DNA of 64,000 nt from Aplidium turbinatum (GCA_918807975.1 OU964923.1:19759235-19823234), one strand, 5' to 3'; counted from the stretch's first letter, positions 12,600 through 23,135 are shown. Numbers and translations: made by a program. Notes: a model not told the origin generated them from the sequence alone.

Positions 12600-12963
12600 C
12601 GCTATAATAGCACCTGGACTGGAAGCCAAACGCTAGGCCTCATCTTGGACGGCAAAGAGGATTGCCATATTGGCGGTTTTTAAAAGTTTTTTTTAATTGT
12701 TTCAGCATTGTAAATAGTTAAAAAAAACTCTGTTTTATCAATGGGCAGTAGCCTATCTACAAACATCATGTTTGAAAAGGTAACTTTTCCCGACTCTTGA
12801 TAATGCTTTTCATAATATTGCATTTTGTCAACTGCATGATTACTACCAAAACCTAAGGTGTTACGTAGTAAGCGTTGGCGTTAAAACCACCAATATGGCA
12901 ATCCTGTTTGCCGTCCAAGATGAGGCCTAGCGTTTGGCTTCCAGTCCAGGTGCTATTATAGCG
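12600..12963. repeat. Inverted-repeat insertion inside the hAT element
   Basis: The arms of about 81 bases (12600-12680 and 12883-12963) are near-perfect inverses; both contain CCTGGACTGGAAGCCAAACG or its complement. A direct repeat CGACAAG flanks the unit (12584-12590 and 12964-12970), with nine extra bases outside the left arm. It is probably a small MITE with a 7-bp target duplication that landed in the hAT 5' region. Confidence 0.7.
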
Positions 12964-13156
12964 CGACAAGTTACTGATAATAAAAAGGCCTTTGTTGTTG
13001 ATAATGGGCATTGTTTCCCTTTCCTTGTAGTAAGTAAATGGCATTTTGTGGTCAGCTTTTGGCAGGGACAGCGGACAGGCAGTGCAAGCAAACCATAAGG
13101 ACTGGTCATAATACTAGTCTGTCAATAATGGTTATTAGTGTAACTCTTACTAACTA

Positions 13157-13231
13157 CTAAAAAATCAGCAGAGATGTGCATTAAGACTTTTAAGTTAAGA
13201 GCCTTAAGGCACATCTGTGCTGATTTTTTAG
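13157..13231. repeat. Strong stem-loop upstream of the hAT transposase
   Basis: CTAAAAAATCAGCA at the left pairs with TGCTGATTTTTTAG at the right, and the pairing continues inward through GATGTGC/GCACATC and CTTAAG. The stem is about 28 bp with a short loop. It lies 200 bases before the transposase start. Whether it affects transcription or is another MITE remnant is unknown. Confidence 0.75.
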
Positions 13232-13432
13232 TATTAAAACTAACATCGGCTTAAACTAGTTTTTTCTTACTAACTAATTACTACTGGCTGTAGGCTAGCC
13301 TTATAGTCTTGGAAGAAAATGTCAAAACAGAAATCAGTCAGAAGAAAATATTTGTTGTTTCAGAGTATAGTTTATTGATTATTTAGCAAACTGCTAATTT
13401 AGTTGCTATTACTATAATTAGCCAAACCTAAG

Positions 13433-15235
13433 ATGAGTAGGCCTAACCAAAAGCGAAAGTGTCGCCAGTATTCCAGTGAATACTTAAAATATGGTGTTAT
13501 TCCTTCTGTGACTAATGAACAATTACCAATGTGTTTAATATGCGAGAAAACTTTTACAAATGAAGGAATGAAACCTTCCAGAACGATTGATCATTTGAAG
13601 ACAAAGCATCCCGAAAAAGCGAACAAGGATGTTGCATACTTTTGTGATCTGAAAGTAAAATTTGAAAAACGCCCCACCATTGGAGCACTATTCAAATCAT
13701 GCGGAAATGAAGTTGAGAAAGGACTTGTTGCATCTTACAAAATATCGAAGCTCATTGCAAAATGTGGTAAATCGCACACTATTGGTGAAACTCTTATTAT
13801 ACCAGCAGTGAAAGAAATCATCAGCACTATGATGGCCACTCAAAAAGATGTGACACCTTCGATTCCACTGAGCAATACTTCTGTCTCTTCCAGAATTGAT
13901 GAAATGGCAAATGACATTGAAAATAAACTTTGTGATGAACTCAAAACAACACAGTTTTCTTTACAGCTTGACGAGACAACACTACGCGACAATGAGGCTT
14001 TGATCATGGCTTATGTGCGCTATATAAATACCAGTCGTAAAGTTATTGAGGAGTTTCTGTTTGCTGAACAATTAGAGGTCGACACTAAAGGCTCAACGGT
14101 TTATAAGGCAGTTGAACAATTCTTTAAACGGAAAGGAATTCCACTTTCGAATGTTATTGCATGTGCCACCGATGGAGCACCATCAATGGTTGGACGCCAT
14201 CGTGGATTTATAGCACATTTGAAAAGAGAAGTTCCGGACGTATTTACAATTCACTGTGTCATTCACAGACAACATTTAGCTGCAAAGCATCTCAGCGACA
14301 GATTACATAGTACCCTGCAAGTTGTTATCAGTGCAGTGAATAAGATCAAAGCCCATTCATTGAATGACCGCATATTTCGCCAACTTTGTCATGAAAATGA
14401 AGAAGAATTTGAACGGCTCTTGCTACATACACAAGTCCGGTGGCTTTCAAAAGGAAAATGTCTACAACGCTTTTATGATCTCTATGATTCTGTTATTGAT
14501 TTCTTTAGGTTTAAATTATTGGATCAGAAAGTGAGTTCAGATTTGGAAAGCAGAAGAGCAGACGTTGCTTATTTGTCTGATATTTTCAACAAATTAAATG
14601 AGGTCAACATTAAATTGCAAGGAACCAAAATGTGTCTCATCAAAGCAAAGGGAATAATAATGGCATTTATTAGCAAACTAGATTTCTACAAAAATTGTTT
14701 ACTAAGGCTAGACTTAAATCAGTTTCCAAGCTTAAAAGCCTTACAGGAAAACCAAACCGATGATTCATGTTTGTCAGACACTGATCTAGACTGCTATTCC
14801 TCTCATCTTCAAGCATTGAAAGAAGATTTGGTGATCAGATTTAAAGATCTCAAAGAATTAAAAATACCAGAGTGGGTTGTGAATCCATTTCAGGCTGATG
14901 CAAACAATTCTGATCCAAATCTAGTTGAAGAACTTACAGACTTGCAAAACGACTTTGAAAGTGAAGTGTTGTTTCAGCAGATTGGCTATGAAGCTTTCTG
15001 GCCAAAGGAACACGTTAAATATCCTCATCTTTGGGAAAAAATCAAGTTATTGCTGTTAGCGTTTCCTTCATCATACCTGGTAAAGAAGGGATTCAGTTCA
15101 GTCTTGCAACTCTTAACTAAGCAGAGAAATAGACTGCAAATATGTAAAAGGGGTGATCTGAGGCTCTGTTTATCAAATATTGAACCTGATATAATTAAGT
15201 TAGCAAATTCTCACCAGGCCCAAGGTAGTCATTAA
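13433..15235 (+). CDS. hAT transposase, 600 residues, catalytic glutamate apparently replaced
   Basis: The frame is single and uninterrupted, starting at ATG 13433. A BED-type zinc finger is visible (C34, C37, H54, H59). The RNase-H core shows the first aspartate in QLDETT (D180), the second in CATDGAPSMVG (D247) and the hAT CxxH pair in HCVIHRQHLAAK. RWLSKGKCLQRF and the C-terminal dimerisation block (PSSYLVKKGFSSVLQLLTKQ, RNRLQICKRGDLRL) follow. The length fits the ZBED5/SCAND3/FAM200 group. In relatives the block reads SYLV-E-x-GFS, and that glutamate is the third catalytic acid. Here residue 551 is lysine (codon 15083-15085). The reading frame thus looks preserved while the active site does not, so it could be inactive or act only as a DNA-binding protein. 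The family assignment is secure from motifs; the loss of activity is inference. Confidence 0.9.
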   Translation: MSRPNQKRKCRQYSSEYLKYGVIPSVTNEQLPMCLICEKTFTNEGMKPSRTIDHLKTKHPEKANKDVAYFCDLKVKFEKRPTIGALFKSCGNEVEKGLVASYKISKLIAKCGKSHTIGETLIIPAVKEIISTMMATQKDVTPSIPLSNTSVSSRIDEMANDIENKLCDELKTTQFSLQLDETTLRDNEALIMAYVRYINTSRKVIEEFLFAEQLEVDTKGSTVYKAVEQFFKRKGIPLSNVIACATDGAPSMVGRHRGFIAHLKREVPDVFTIHCVIHRQHLAAKHLSDRLHSTLQVVISAVNKIKAHSLNDRIFRQLCHENEEEFERLLLHTQVRWLSKGKCLQRFYDLYDSVIDFFRFKLLDQKVSSDLESRRADVAYLSDIFNKLNEVNIKLQGTKMCLIKAKGIIMAFISKLDFYKNCLLRLDLNQFPSLKALQENQTDDSCLSDTDLDCYSSHLQALKEDLVIRFKDLKELKIPEWVVNPFQADANNSDPNLVEELTDLQNDFESEVLFQQIGYEAFWPKEHVKYPHLWEKIKLLLLAFPSSYLVKKGFSSVLQLLTKQRNRLQICKRGDLRLCLSNIEPDIIKLANSHQAQGSH

Positions 15236-15621
15236 ATACAATGTATTTAATACATTTTTCCTGCTTTTTCAAAGTGCATTTTTTTATATATATCTTATTA
15301 TTAGCCTACGGTTATTATTTTGAGTTTTTTGTTTGGGGCACATGCATGTTGTAAATGAGAACTGAGTGAAATACTGCCCCTATTTCCTTGAAGTAATAAT
15401 AAATGTGAATGTGTTTCTTTAAGTAAATTTACCATATTCTCACAAGCTAAGTTTTCATTTTCTAATTGCACAGCGCTACAATGCAGAATCCGATATAGCT
15501 TCACTGTATCACGCATCATCTTTAGTAGGCTACAGCCCTTATATTATGGTGGGCGCCAGACTATGGAAATCTCTGAAAAGGGGCGCTGGGGAAAAAAAGG
15601 TTAAGAACCACTGCGCTAGAC

Positions 15622-17089
15622 GTTGCAGTTTAAGAACCAGCTTTTAGATTACAAACATGGCCCCGACTTGTTGATTACACACAGCACACAACAGACCAAC
15701 AAGGCAGATAGACACAAAATCATGTGAATGCAACGTAATGCGAGAGAGCAAGTACACGTTCTGTGAATTTCCAGACTGAGGATTTGTACGCAACACATGG
15801 AAAAACAGTGAATTTGTAATTCTACCTGGATTCCAGAACTAATTATTTATGAAAAGACGTGTGCAGTGACCGCAGTAGCTACAACACACTACATTTATTG
15901 CTGTTAGCAAGTTAGTTTGGTGGCTTTAAATAGTTTCATCAATCTTCACTTCAGTTTGTTTTATTTCTGACTCTCACAACACAAAAACAATAGCCTATAT
16001 GCCAAGAATAGCAAAGGTCTACAAAAAGGTGAAAGATATGTATACAAAACAGGAACATGATGATGCCAAAATAAGACAATCAGGTTTAAATACGGTATGA
16101 CACGATCGCAACATCTAATGTATAATTTGATGGTTTCAGTTTTACAATTTTTTTGTTTTATTTCTGTTGTTTAGGCCTACAGCACACCTGAGTGCATATT
16201 GAAGTCAAATACCATGCTTAACTGAACGAGTGAACGTGTGCATATATAGCGTCAGAGGCTACCACAAATATAGCTTATGCCTAAAAAATACTCAAATTCA
16301 ATAAGTTGAAACCAGTTTGAGCACATATAAATTGTACAAAAACAGCAAGCATTTGGTCGGTTATAGCTGCCCCAGAAAAAGTTTAAGTGTCCCCAGGTGG
16401 GGTTGTGCCGAACAGGTTGCAGATCACTGAAGTAGACGATAGTAGAATCCAATTAATGATTATACTCACCACTATTATAACTAAATTTCTTAGAACAACA
16501 TTTTACTATTGATGCATTAGGGGCAGGGAAAAACCCCATTTTCCATTATAAAAACCCTAGTAAATACATCCAGCGACCAGACTATTATTGCAATTTCAAG
16601 CAATTTTGATATACAATGACAAAAGTGGGAGGAAAGTTGCCAGAGCTTACAATTTTTTTAGCCAAAAAAAAGGTTCAAATTAAAAAAAATTGCAAAAAAA
16701 CGACAAAGGTTTCTTGCAAGTAGTCCAAAAAGGATGCAAAGCAAAAAGTATTTAACGTACACTTAAAATGACCAAAATTCTTGATAAAACAAGTTTTGCT
16801 CATATTTGTAGGTTTTATTGCTAAATCCTTTTTATTTATCGTAGTTGTGTGCCTTCCTCTGCACACATACTCGCATGAATGAGTACGGTACGGTAGTTAG
16901 TTTTATTTTATTGATATATTATATAGTGGTGGGCTGGTGGCTAACTAGATGACCGCTTATTGTCTTTCGCTACCATGATTGCGCCATAATTACCAACAGC
17001 TGTAACTTACATTGCATTGTTTTTACTTTTCATTTACTGCTGTTTTTTTACAGTCTGTATTGCGCTATTGAAACACAATAAACTGACTT
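15622..17089. other. Gene-free spacer with one hAT terminus fragment
   Basis: No gene is supported. At about 16373-16430 sequence ending in GTTGCAGATCACTG looks like a single hAT-type end, but I found no partner. Long A-rich runs occur at 16650-16700. Short open frames here lack recognisable content. Confidence 0.4.
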
Positions 17090-17273
17090 GAAAAAAACAG
17101 AGTGAGATTGTTCACCAGGCATTTGATAAATAAAGTAACTTGCGTTCTTCTGGTGACTATTTACTAGATTACCTCCTGATGTTAAAGATGATAACTAGCT
17201 TTTTGTATTTCCGACGTTTCGTCAGTCAGCGCGACTAACTTTATCAAGGTGGCTAAAACAGGTTAACACAACC

Positions 17274-18239
17274 TGTGGTCACAACGGTAAACCATAATCT
17301 CTTCGTGGGAAAATTGTAACATAAGATTCCCTGATCCGTTCGTCTGTATGCAATGACCGAAAGAAACACTCCTTTAAAAACGTCTATTCAAAAAGTGTAT
17401 TTCTGTAAAAATAGCCCACTTGGCTGTCGAAATTGGGACGCAACACCGTACGCCACTAAAACTTTGTTTGTTTGTTTATCTTTATCCTGCATTGCGGGAA
17501 AGCGGACTTGAGCGCTATGCATCGGTGTACGCCTTCCGACGTACACCTGACCCACGCTGCAGCCGACGGCAATGTCTGTTTCCGGTTGTCTACTTTACTT
17601 ATGACTTAAATTTGGTACTACCCATTACTCGAAATCGATCACTAGGTAGAGGCAATTATCGTTAAGTTTCTTGCCCAGAGAAACAACAGCAATTGCGGGT
17701 GGTTGGAGTCGAACATGCAGGCTCTCGACTGCGAGCCCAACGTGCTAACCACTCGGCCACGGATGCCGAACACGAACTTGTCACTACAGAACAGATTACT
17801 TGGATAAAGACGGAAATTTCGTTCAGCTAGCAAGCACTAAGCAAAACAGTTAAATATGCGACCAACTTTCAAGCTACAATTTTACGAATGAGAGAATAAT
17901 TTGCAATATTCAAAATCGCACGTAAGCAACTAAGCATCTTATGTGACGTAATAATGATAAGCAACGATAAAATATTCAAGCAGCTGTTCAAGTTTGGCTC
18001 ACACCTGTTCAAGCCCGGCCAACACCTGCTCAAGTTTGGCTTACACCTGTTCAAGTAATTAAAGATTTAACGATGATGTAATGTTATGCTGCACTGCTGC
18101 AGCTGCAAACGGTTGTGCAATTTAAGATTTAACGATGATGTAATCTTTGCTATTTTCTAGCAACAGTCCATGACGTAAGACGTCAGGTTTAGTAGACAAC
18201 GGTTCTATGTGACGTTTGATATGAAAATTGTCCGTAACA
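17274..18239 (-). repeat. Solo LTR of the BEL/Pao family, with a SINE inside
   Basis: It starts TGTGGTCAC and ends CGTAACA on the plus strand and matches the LTR at 60941-61500 over most of its length. Examples are GGTAAACCATAAT, TTCGTGGGAAAATTG and CAGATTACTTGGATAAA. It is longer than that copy because a SINE (17465-17773) and short internal repeats (a unit of about 21 bp containing ACCTGTTCAAG near 17985-18055) are present. No internal retrotransposon sequence adjoins it, so it is a solo LTR. Flanking AACC/AACA is a possible short imperfect target duplication. It is an old copy by divergence. Confidence 0.75.
17465..17773 (-). mobile_element. tRNA-derived SINE inserted in the solo LTR
   Basis: Reading the minus strand, the head GGCATCCGTGGCCGAGTGG has a class II-like A box. 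GTTCGACTCC is a good B box. The body contains GGGCAAGAAACTTAACG, a motif common in marine-animal SINEs, and the end is an AAAC-type tail. Copies of AACTT flank the unit where the related LTR at 61 kb has none of this sequence. RNA polymerase III would be the transcribing enzyme for the family. Confidence 0.8.
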
Positions 18240-18475
18240 ACATGTTCAGCAACGATGGCACAACACAAAAACATACTGATAAAATGAATAAAGTAAAGCA
18301 GCAAGAATCAGAGTTAAAAACTAGGGATTGTAGATCATAGTGTACCGTCCCTATTAAAAACACGCAACAAGATGACCCGCAGGTTTAACTGAATACAGTG
18401 AATGCCTAAAACCAGTAGGCTACTTTCCAACAGCGTAAATTTATTTATCTTTAGGGCCAGCGTCAAGAAACCTTA

Positions 18476-19059
18476 TTGACTTGACTTACAGTATTTGTCG
18501 TCTGCGGCTCAGTTTCAGTGAATAGTAAACTCACCCAACCATGGTTAACTACTGATGTCTGACAACTTAATTATTGTGCTCTCAACCCTCAGCACTCAAT
18601 ATTCTACTCAGTTTGGCCATAAAATCATTGTTTTAAAGAGACAAACTCATTTAAATTAACCATGGCTATCAAAGGAGGTATTTTGAAAGCTTATTATGCA
18701 TGAAAATGCAACATCAATAGGCTACTTTAAAATAACATAGTCAAAAAACAGCCCCAAAAAAAGCCACCCATCAAACCGAAAAATAAACGTCAGCCAAGGT
18801 CAAAAGGAGCCGATTTGGCCGAAACCGCCAAACTGGCACCTTTGTTGGGGAGCTATCAAGATTGCCAGGTGGTTTAAAATGCAGACAAAAAACGATAAAT
18901 TGGCCTAATTTTATAGACTGTGTACGAGGGCTATGGCAAGTCATTTGGACATTTTTTAAAGCTTAATTTCCTGTGATAAGCTTATCAGTAAAGTGCTGGA
19001 CCCCAAATAAAACGTTTTGCATAATTTATCTTAAAATGTCTAAATTGCAGAGTGCAGAC
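18476..19059. other. Gene-free spacer
   Basis: No gene or terminal repeat is supported. A GGCC-rich patch with AGCCGATTTGGCCGAAACC lies at about 18810, with no partner found. Confidence 0.35.
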
Positions 19060-19132
19060 TTAATTAGGCCCGTTAGCTCAGTGATTAAGCGCCCGATTCA
19101 AGATTACGTGGCATTGGTTCGGCTGTCGGGTT

Positions 19133-20666
19133 CAGTGCTTCCACTTCTGACAACTGATAAATCCTCTTCAGTTTCCTTTTTTGTCCTGAAAAATCCCTTT
19201 TTTCTTAGTCGGAAATCCTTCAAAATTTCCTTCATAGGCGAGGTTATTTTTGACGTTATTTAAGTTAAAAAAGGTGCTAATACAACTTTAAAGTTATTAT
19301 AACCTCGTTAGGCTAAAGCTATTTTCATCTCAATTTTTTTTCAGTAGCACTAGTATGTCGAAGCAACGTTGTTTTATTAGAACAGTAGGCTGCACAAAAG
19401 CAGCACATATTTTACAAGAACATGGTTTACCGGTACCGTACGTCCTTTGTTCACTGTCCAGCCAAAAAACGTTAGTCGGTTCTTGGACATTTACTACCTG
19501 GAGTCTTGGACATCATTAATAATAATAATAATTGTAAATTTCCTTTGCATTACAAGACATGTACAGTTGTACAGTAACCGAATCATTCATATCAAGCATT
19601 GTTGTTGGTTTGACAGTTGACACCTGTCAGAAGATATTTCATTTTCTTGATAATAATAATCGTGTTTTTATTTGCGCCCATTGCGATAACATACAGTACC
19701 GTACACTGCGATCACAGATGCAATACAACAGACGACAGGAAGCAGCGAAGTGGCATATAGTCTTTGAGTCACCTGCTCCCCTTATTTTGGCATGCCATTA
19801 AGTGTCTTTGAGACACAGCCGCATGCTCTGGAGCGGTGTCGAACCCACGTCCTTTCGAACGTCGTGCAGACGTTCTCACCACTCGCCTGCGCAGCCTACA
19901 CCATTATAGACTAAGCTTATCATTTACCAATTACCACTCTCATCTTTTCTACCCGGACTCCTAACCTATCCCTAACACCGAAAATGTAGGCTACAGGTGG
20001 CAAATGTCCAGTAATGAATTATCCATCCATTAACAAATTTATTTTTGTGTATAGTACAGTTTTCCTTGACGTGCTAACTTAACACTACTACCATATAGGC
20101 TAGGCTATCTCTTTTTTCTCCTTGTTAGTAACATCTTCACAATCATCTGAGACTGATGAAAAACTTCAGGATACTAGGCCTATTCATGATACTGACACCT
20201 AACTGTACGTGGAAGCTCAGTAAACTTTGTCATTGCTACTCAAATTCAACTACTGTATAAATCAACTGATCACCTAATTTTTAACTGAAAGAATTGAGAA
20301 CTAACTCAGTAACTCATTCACTGCACTCACATCCAATTACCAAAATGCCGAGAATAGAAATCAAGCGACAGAAAGGCGAGAATGGGAGAGAGTGAAAGGG
20401 GCTGAGGGGGTTCCGAAAAGCAAGTGAAGACGGGAAACCAGCTGATCATCGTTATTCCAGTCGTTTTTAGAACTTTTGAAAGGGAATATTAATAAAATTT
20501 TCTTTAAAATTGCTAAAAACAACAATTCCCTTTTTAAGACAAAATTTCCTTGTAAAATTGTTAAAAATCCTTAAAAAATCCTTCTTATCTTCATTTCCTT
20601 TTTTTATCCTTCGAAGCGTTGAAAAATCCCGATTTCGGGATAAAATCCTTCAAAGTGGAAGCACTG
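19133..20666. mobile_element. hAT element (no transposase) inside SINE A
   Basis: The ends CAGTGCTTCCACTT and AAGTGGAAGCACTG are a 14-bp perfect inverted repeat. Identical GTCGGGTT duplications lie at 19125-19132 and 20667-20674. Both subterminal regions are rich in AAATCCTT/AAGGATTT-type words. It carries no transposase and holds a SINE fragment of another family at 19791-19896. Confidence 0.93.
19791..19896 (-). mobile_element. SINE family C fragment
   Basis: On the minus strand a tRNA-like head starts GGCTGCGCAGGCGAGTGG and has a B box GGTTCGACACC. It then reads AGCATGCGGCTGTGTCT and a short AAGACACTTAA motif. The same order is found at 39258-39374. It lies inside the 19133-20666 hAT element. 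Confidence 0.7.
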
Positions 20667-20738
20667 GTCGGGTTGTGCGCTTGAGCAGCGCGCTTCAGGA
20701 TTTGCCTATGCAGTATTTAGCTGCACCTAGTGGATAGA

Positions 20739-21462
20739 TGGCGGTGGGATGGAGTTTGGCGGTGGGATGGCGATAGAGGGCAACGGATAAGGCGTTTGCT
20801 TTCCAATTATGCGAAATTGCAAACCATGGCTACCTAAAGCTACGGCCTGATTTGTCACATTTTGCAGATATTTCTAGAATTTATTAGATTTGGGCAAATG
20901 TTTAAAAAAAAATTCTAATCTTATATTTTTACTCCTTGTTTACTGTTTTCCCCAGATGACACAATAGGTTTTAACATTCTCACATGTTGAAAAACAAAGA
21001 AAATTCATTTCGAAGATTTTAGTCAGACTGTTAATTTTTTAATAACAGTCTGACTCAGCGTTTTTCAATTTACTTTTTCTGATTTGCTATGGCTTCCCCA
21101 AGGCAACAAAAAGCTTTTATATCATTAGGAGACAGCATAAAGTACAAAATCTCAATCAAACACTAGCAGTAGCTGTAACCAAAATCTGCAAAATGTGACA
21201 CATCAGGCCGCATCTCCAGGTGGCCATGTGCGAACTTAGATCGACTCCCGGCTTCAGCTGGTTGTTGAAAACACCGCTCACCTCTGTCCAGGGTGTAATA
21301 AATTGGGTGGGCGTAGTTGTTGAAGTAAAGGCGGCCGAGAGAAATGAACTGGCCACCCTACTTTCCGTAGTGCCGAAGGCTTAGTAGTAGTACAATAAGA
21401 ACCTTATCTTCTCATAGTCATACCCGACACTTGAATCAAGTATGGGACCCCTTTACCTTTTC
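20739..21462 (+). mobile_element. SINE family B, split by a MITE
   Basis: A 10-bp target duplication AGTGGATAGA (20729-20738 and 21463-21472) brackets the unit. The head reads GGCAACGGATAAGGCGTTTG (A box region) and after the MITE continues with ATCGACTCCCGGCTTCAGCT (B box). The body contains AAATTGGGTGGGCGTAG and the end GTGGCCAG/CTGGCCAC-type sequence. A second copy on the minus strand lies at 41805-42056. The MITE at 20825-21228 interrupts it between the A and B boxes. Confidence 0.85.
20825..21228. mobile_element. CATGG-ended MITE, copy 1
   Basis: The inverted repeats of about 45 bp start CATGGCTACCT and end AGGTGGCCATG. Both contain GGCCTGATTTGTCACATTTT or its complement. The target duplication is 7 bp, TGCAAAC/TGCGAAC (20818-20824 and 21229-21235), with one mismatch. 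It sits inside SINE B. There is no coding capacity. A centrally placed short inverted repeat, CAGACTGTTA...TAACAGTCTG, is shared by all copies. Confidence 0.9.
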
Positions 21463-21998
21463 AGTGGATAGAATAATTCCCCAGCAACAACATTTCAACA
21501 ATCTCCCGTTAGCTCAGTAGTGAAGGGCCTGAGTGGACAAAAGGTTTTGCACTATTTCATGTTATGCTCATTGGTTTGTGTTAGTGTACGTTGCGTTACT
21601 TCAAAACTTGATTTTGGAGTGGAGTGGATTCGGAGTAAAATGATAAAAAATTTTGCAGTTGGATTGGAGTGGAGTTTAGTTTCATGGCATTGGAGTGGAG
21701 TCAGAGTCTTGAAAATCACACTCCGCTTAGCAGTACAAATATCTGCGGTGGTCAAAAATTCTATTACGTTATAGATTAAAGTCGACTAAAAAACATACGG
21801 TGCGAATCGAATGGCAGTCAAGTCAACCAGGTGCAAACTGTTTTGTGTGCACTAAATTAGTCGTAATTTGCTTATCTCGTTGCCTGTTCGATTTTAACCA
21901 GGGCAATTCAACCATCGCTGCAAAGCACAAGTTTCCACCTATCCAGTTAAAGTGCAACCCAGATCCTAAAAAATACAACATATTTTTTGAGTGAAAAG

Positions 21999-22811
21999 CA
22001 TAGGTGGGCATTAGCGCGATACTTAGCGCCTCTTTTTTTAGTAGCGGTAGCGATAGCGCCGCTACAATTTTGGTTTGGTTTTTGAATCTTTATCCTTGGA
22101 CTGACAAAGCCTTGATAGGTTATTCCTGGTAGTTTCGCAGAGCCGGTTACCGAGATTGGCAGAGTGAAGTTTTCCGATTGTTGAAATGATGTTACCAGGG
22201 AATTATTCCACTCACTAGGTGCAGCTGAATGGAGAGCACTCCTGAAATTCGTTGCTCAAGCGCACACCCCAAGAGCCGAACCAGCGCGCGTGATCTTGAG
22301 CCGAGAGCGTAACCACTCGAGCAGTCTGAGCTAACGGGGCGGACTTTGTTGGAATAGCGGCTGCATTAGCAGCGTTACTTTTTTTCAATGTAATCGGAGA
22401 GTAGCGGTGCTACATATTTTACACATTTTTACTACATTTTTGAAGATTTTTTACGGAAACAATGTGTGGTAAAATCAAAGCAGTAGGCTAAACAGTTGAT
22501 TAGCCTATTGCAGGAAACATCAAGCCACGTTAATTGATACTGACAAGAGTGAAAGTCAAAAATCGTTCCGGCGCCCCTGGTGACATCAACACCAGTCAGG
22601 ACTCGAGGATAAAATTTTTGATCACAAAGTGCTTTTTGTGTCAGTTTAAGTTACTCTAAGACAAAAGTAGCGGTAGCGCGAGGTAGTTTAACTCGAGTCG
22701 CGGTAGCAGGTAGCGCACTACTTTTATTGATTAGTAGCGAGTAATAGCGCGCTACTTTAGCCCAAGTAGCGGGTAGTAAGCTACTTTTAAATTAACGGAT
22801 GCCCACCTCTG
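21999..22811. mobile_element. hAT element rich in TAGCG words, hosting a SINE
   Basis: The ends CATAGGTGGGCAT and ATGCCCACCTCTG pair with one mismatch, and CAGAGGTGGGCA-type ends are common in hATs. The flanks GTGAAAAG and GTAAAAAA agree at 6 of 8 bases, so this is an older insertion. Both ends are packed with irregular GTAGCGGTAGCG/GCGCTAC words. Inside are SINE A (22075-22345) and, at about 22565-22582, a fragment of another hAT end (GTTCCGGCGCCCCTG). Confidence 0.75.
22075..22345 (-). mobile_element. SINE family A, nearly complete copy
   Basis: Minus strand: head CCCCGTTAGCTCAGACTGC, B-box-like GGTTCGGCTCTTGG, body with AGCTGCACCTAGTGAGTGG and AATAATTCCCTGG, tail GGATAAAGATTCAAAAACC. It lies inside the 21999-22811 hAT element. 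It is the best reference in the window for reading the split copy at 19060-21506. Confidence 0.8.
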
Positions 22812-22898
22812 GTAAAAAAAAATTTGACTTGATTTTTTTATGTTGGAGAAAACTTTCTTGAACGACGTAACAAGGTTGCCAGATAATTTTATATTTGG

Positions 22899-23135
22899 TT
22901 AGATTTTAAATCTTAATCCTCGGAATGGCAAAGCCTTTTGATAGATTATTCCTGGTAGTTTATCTTTTGCATACTTGTGAAGGCTTTCGACGCAGGGCTG
23001 GTTACCGAGATTAGCAGAGTGAAATTCCTATTGTAAAAATGTTTTAGTGGGGGAATTATTCCATCTGCTAGGTGCCGCTAAATGAAAAGCAGACTTTAGG
23101 ATGCGTTGTTCAGGAGCACACCTCGAGAGACTAGT
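22899..23135 (-). mobile_element. SINE family A, third copy (head missing or degraded)
   Basis: The body and tail match the 22075-22345 copy: GGCAAAGCCTT, TATTCCTGGTAGTTT, GGTTACCGAGATT, GGGAATTATTCCA and CTAGGTGC follow in the same order. The tRNA-like head is not recognisable past about 23135. Confidence 0.65.

Larger units (their letters stand above)
12305..15613 (+). mobile_element. Full-length hAT transposon
   Basis: The ends CAGTGGTTCTTAACC and GGTTAAGAACCACTG form a 15-bp perfect inverted repeat. Identical 8-bp target duplications CGCTAGAC lie at 12297-12304 and 15614-15621. Subterminal GGGCGCT words occur at both ends. The element carries one uninterrupted 600-codon transposase (13433-15235) and, upstream of it, an inverted-repeat insertion (12600-12963). 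The perfect flanks and long open frame suggest a recent insertion. Confidence 0.95.
17090..18475. mobile_element. Second copy of the fold-back family, split by an LTR
   Basis: Positions 17090-17273 match the outer edge and arm of the 8560-9205 element. Positions 18240-18475 match its interior in the continuing order (reverse complement of 8840-9030). The break falls exactly where an LTR (17274-18239) is inserted, between ACAACC and TGTTCAGC in the uninterrupted copy. The far arm is absent from this copy. Confidence 0.75.
19060..21506 (+). mobile_element. tRNA-derived SINE (family A) split by a hAT and another SINE
   Basis: The pieces are 19060-19132, 20667-20738 and 21463-21506. Together they follow the order of the copy at 22075-22345 (minus strand): a tRNA-like head with GTTAGCTCAG, then GTTCGGCT, TGTGCGCTTGAGCA, AGCTGCACCTAGTG and GAATAATTCCC. 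The first gap is a hAT element with an 8-bp target duplication. The second is a family-B SINE flanked by AGTGGATAGA. A further GTTAGCTCAG head begins at about 21509. Confidence 0.8.

Noticed and set aside
19060-19132. A functional tRNA gene
   Set aside because: The A- and B-box-like head belongs to a repeated SINE family, the cloverleaf is poor and it is split by a hAT insertion.
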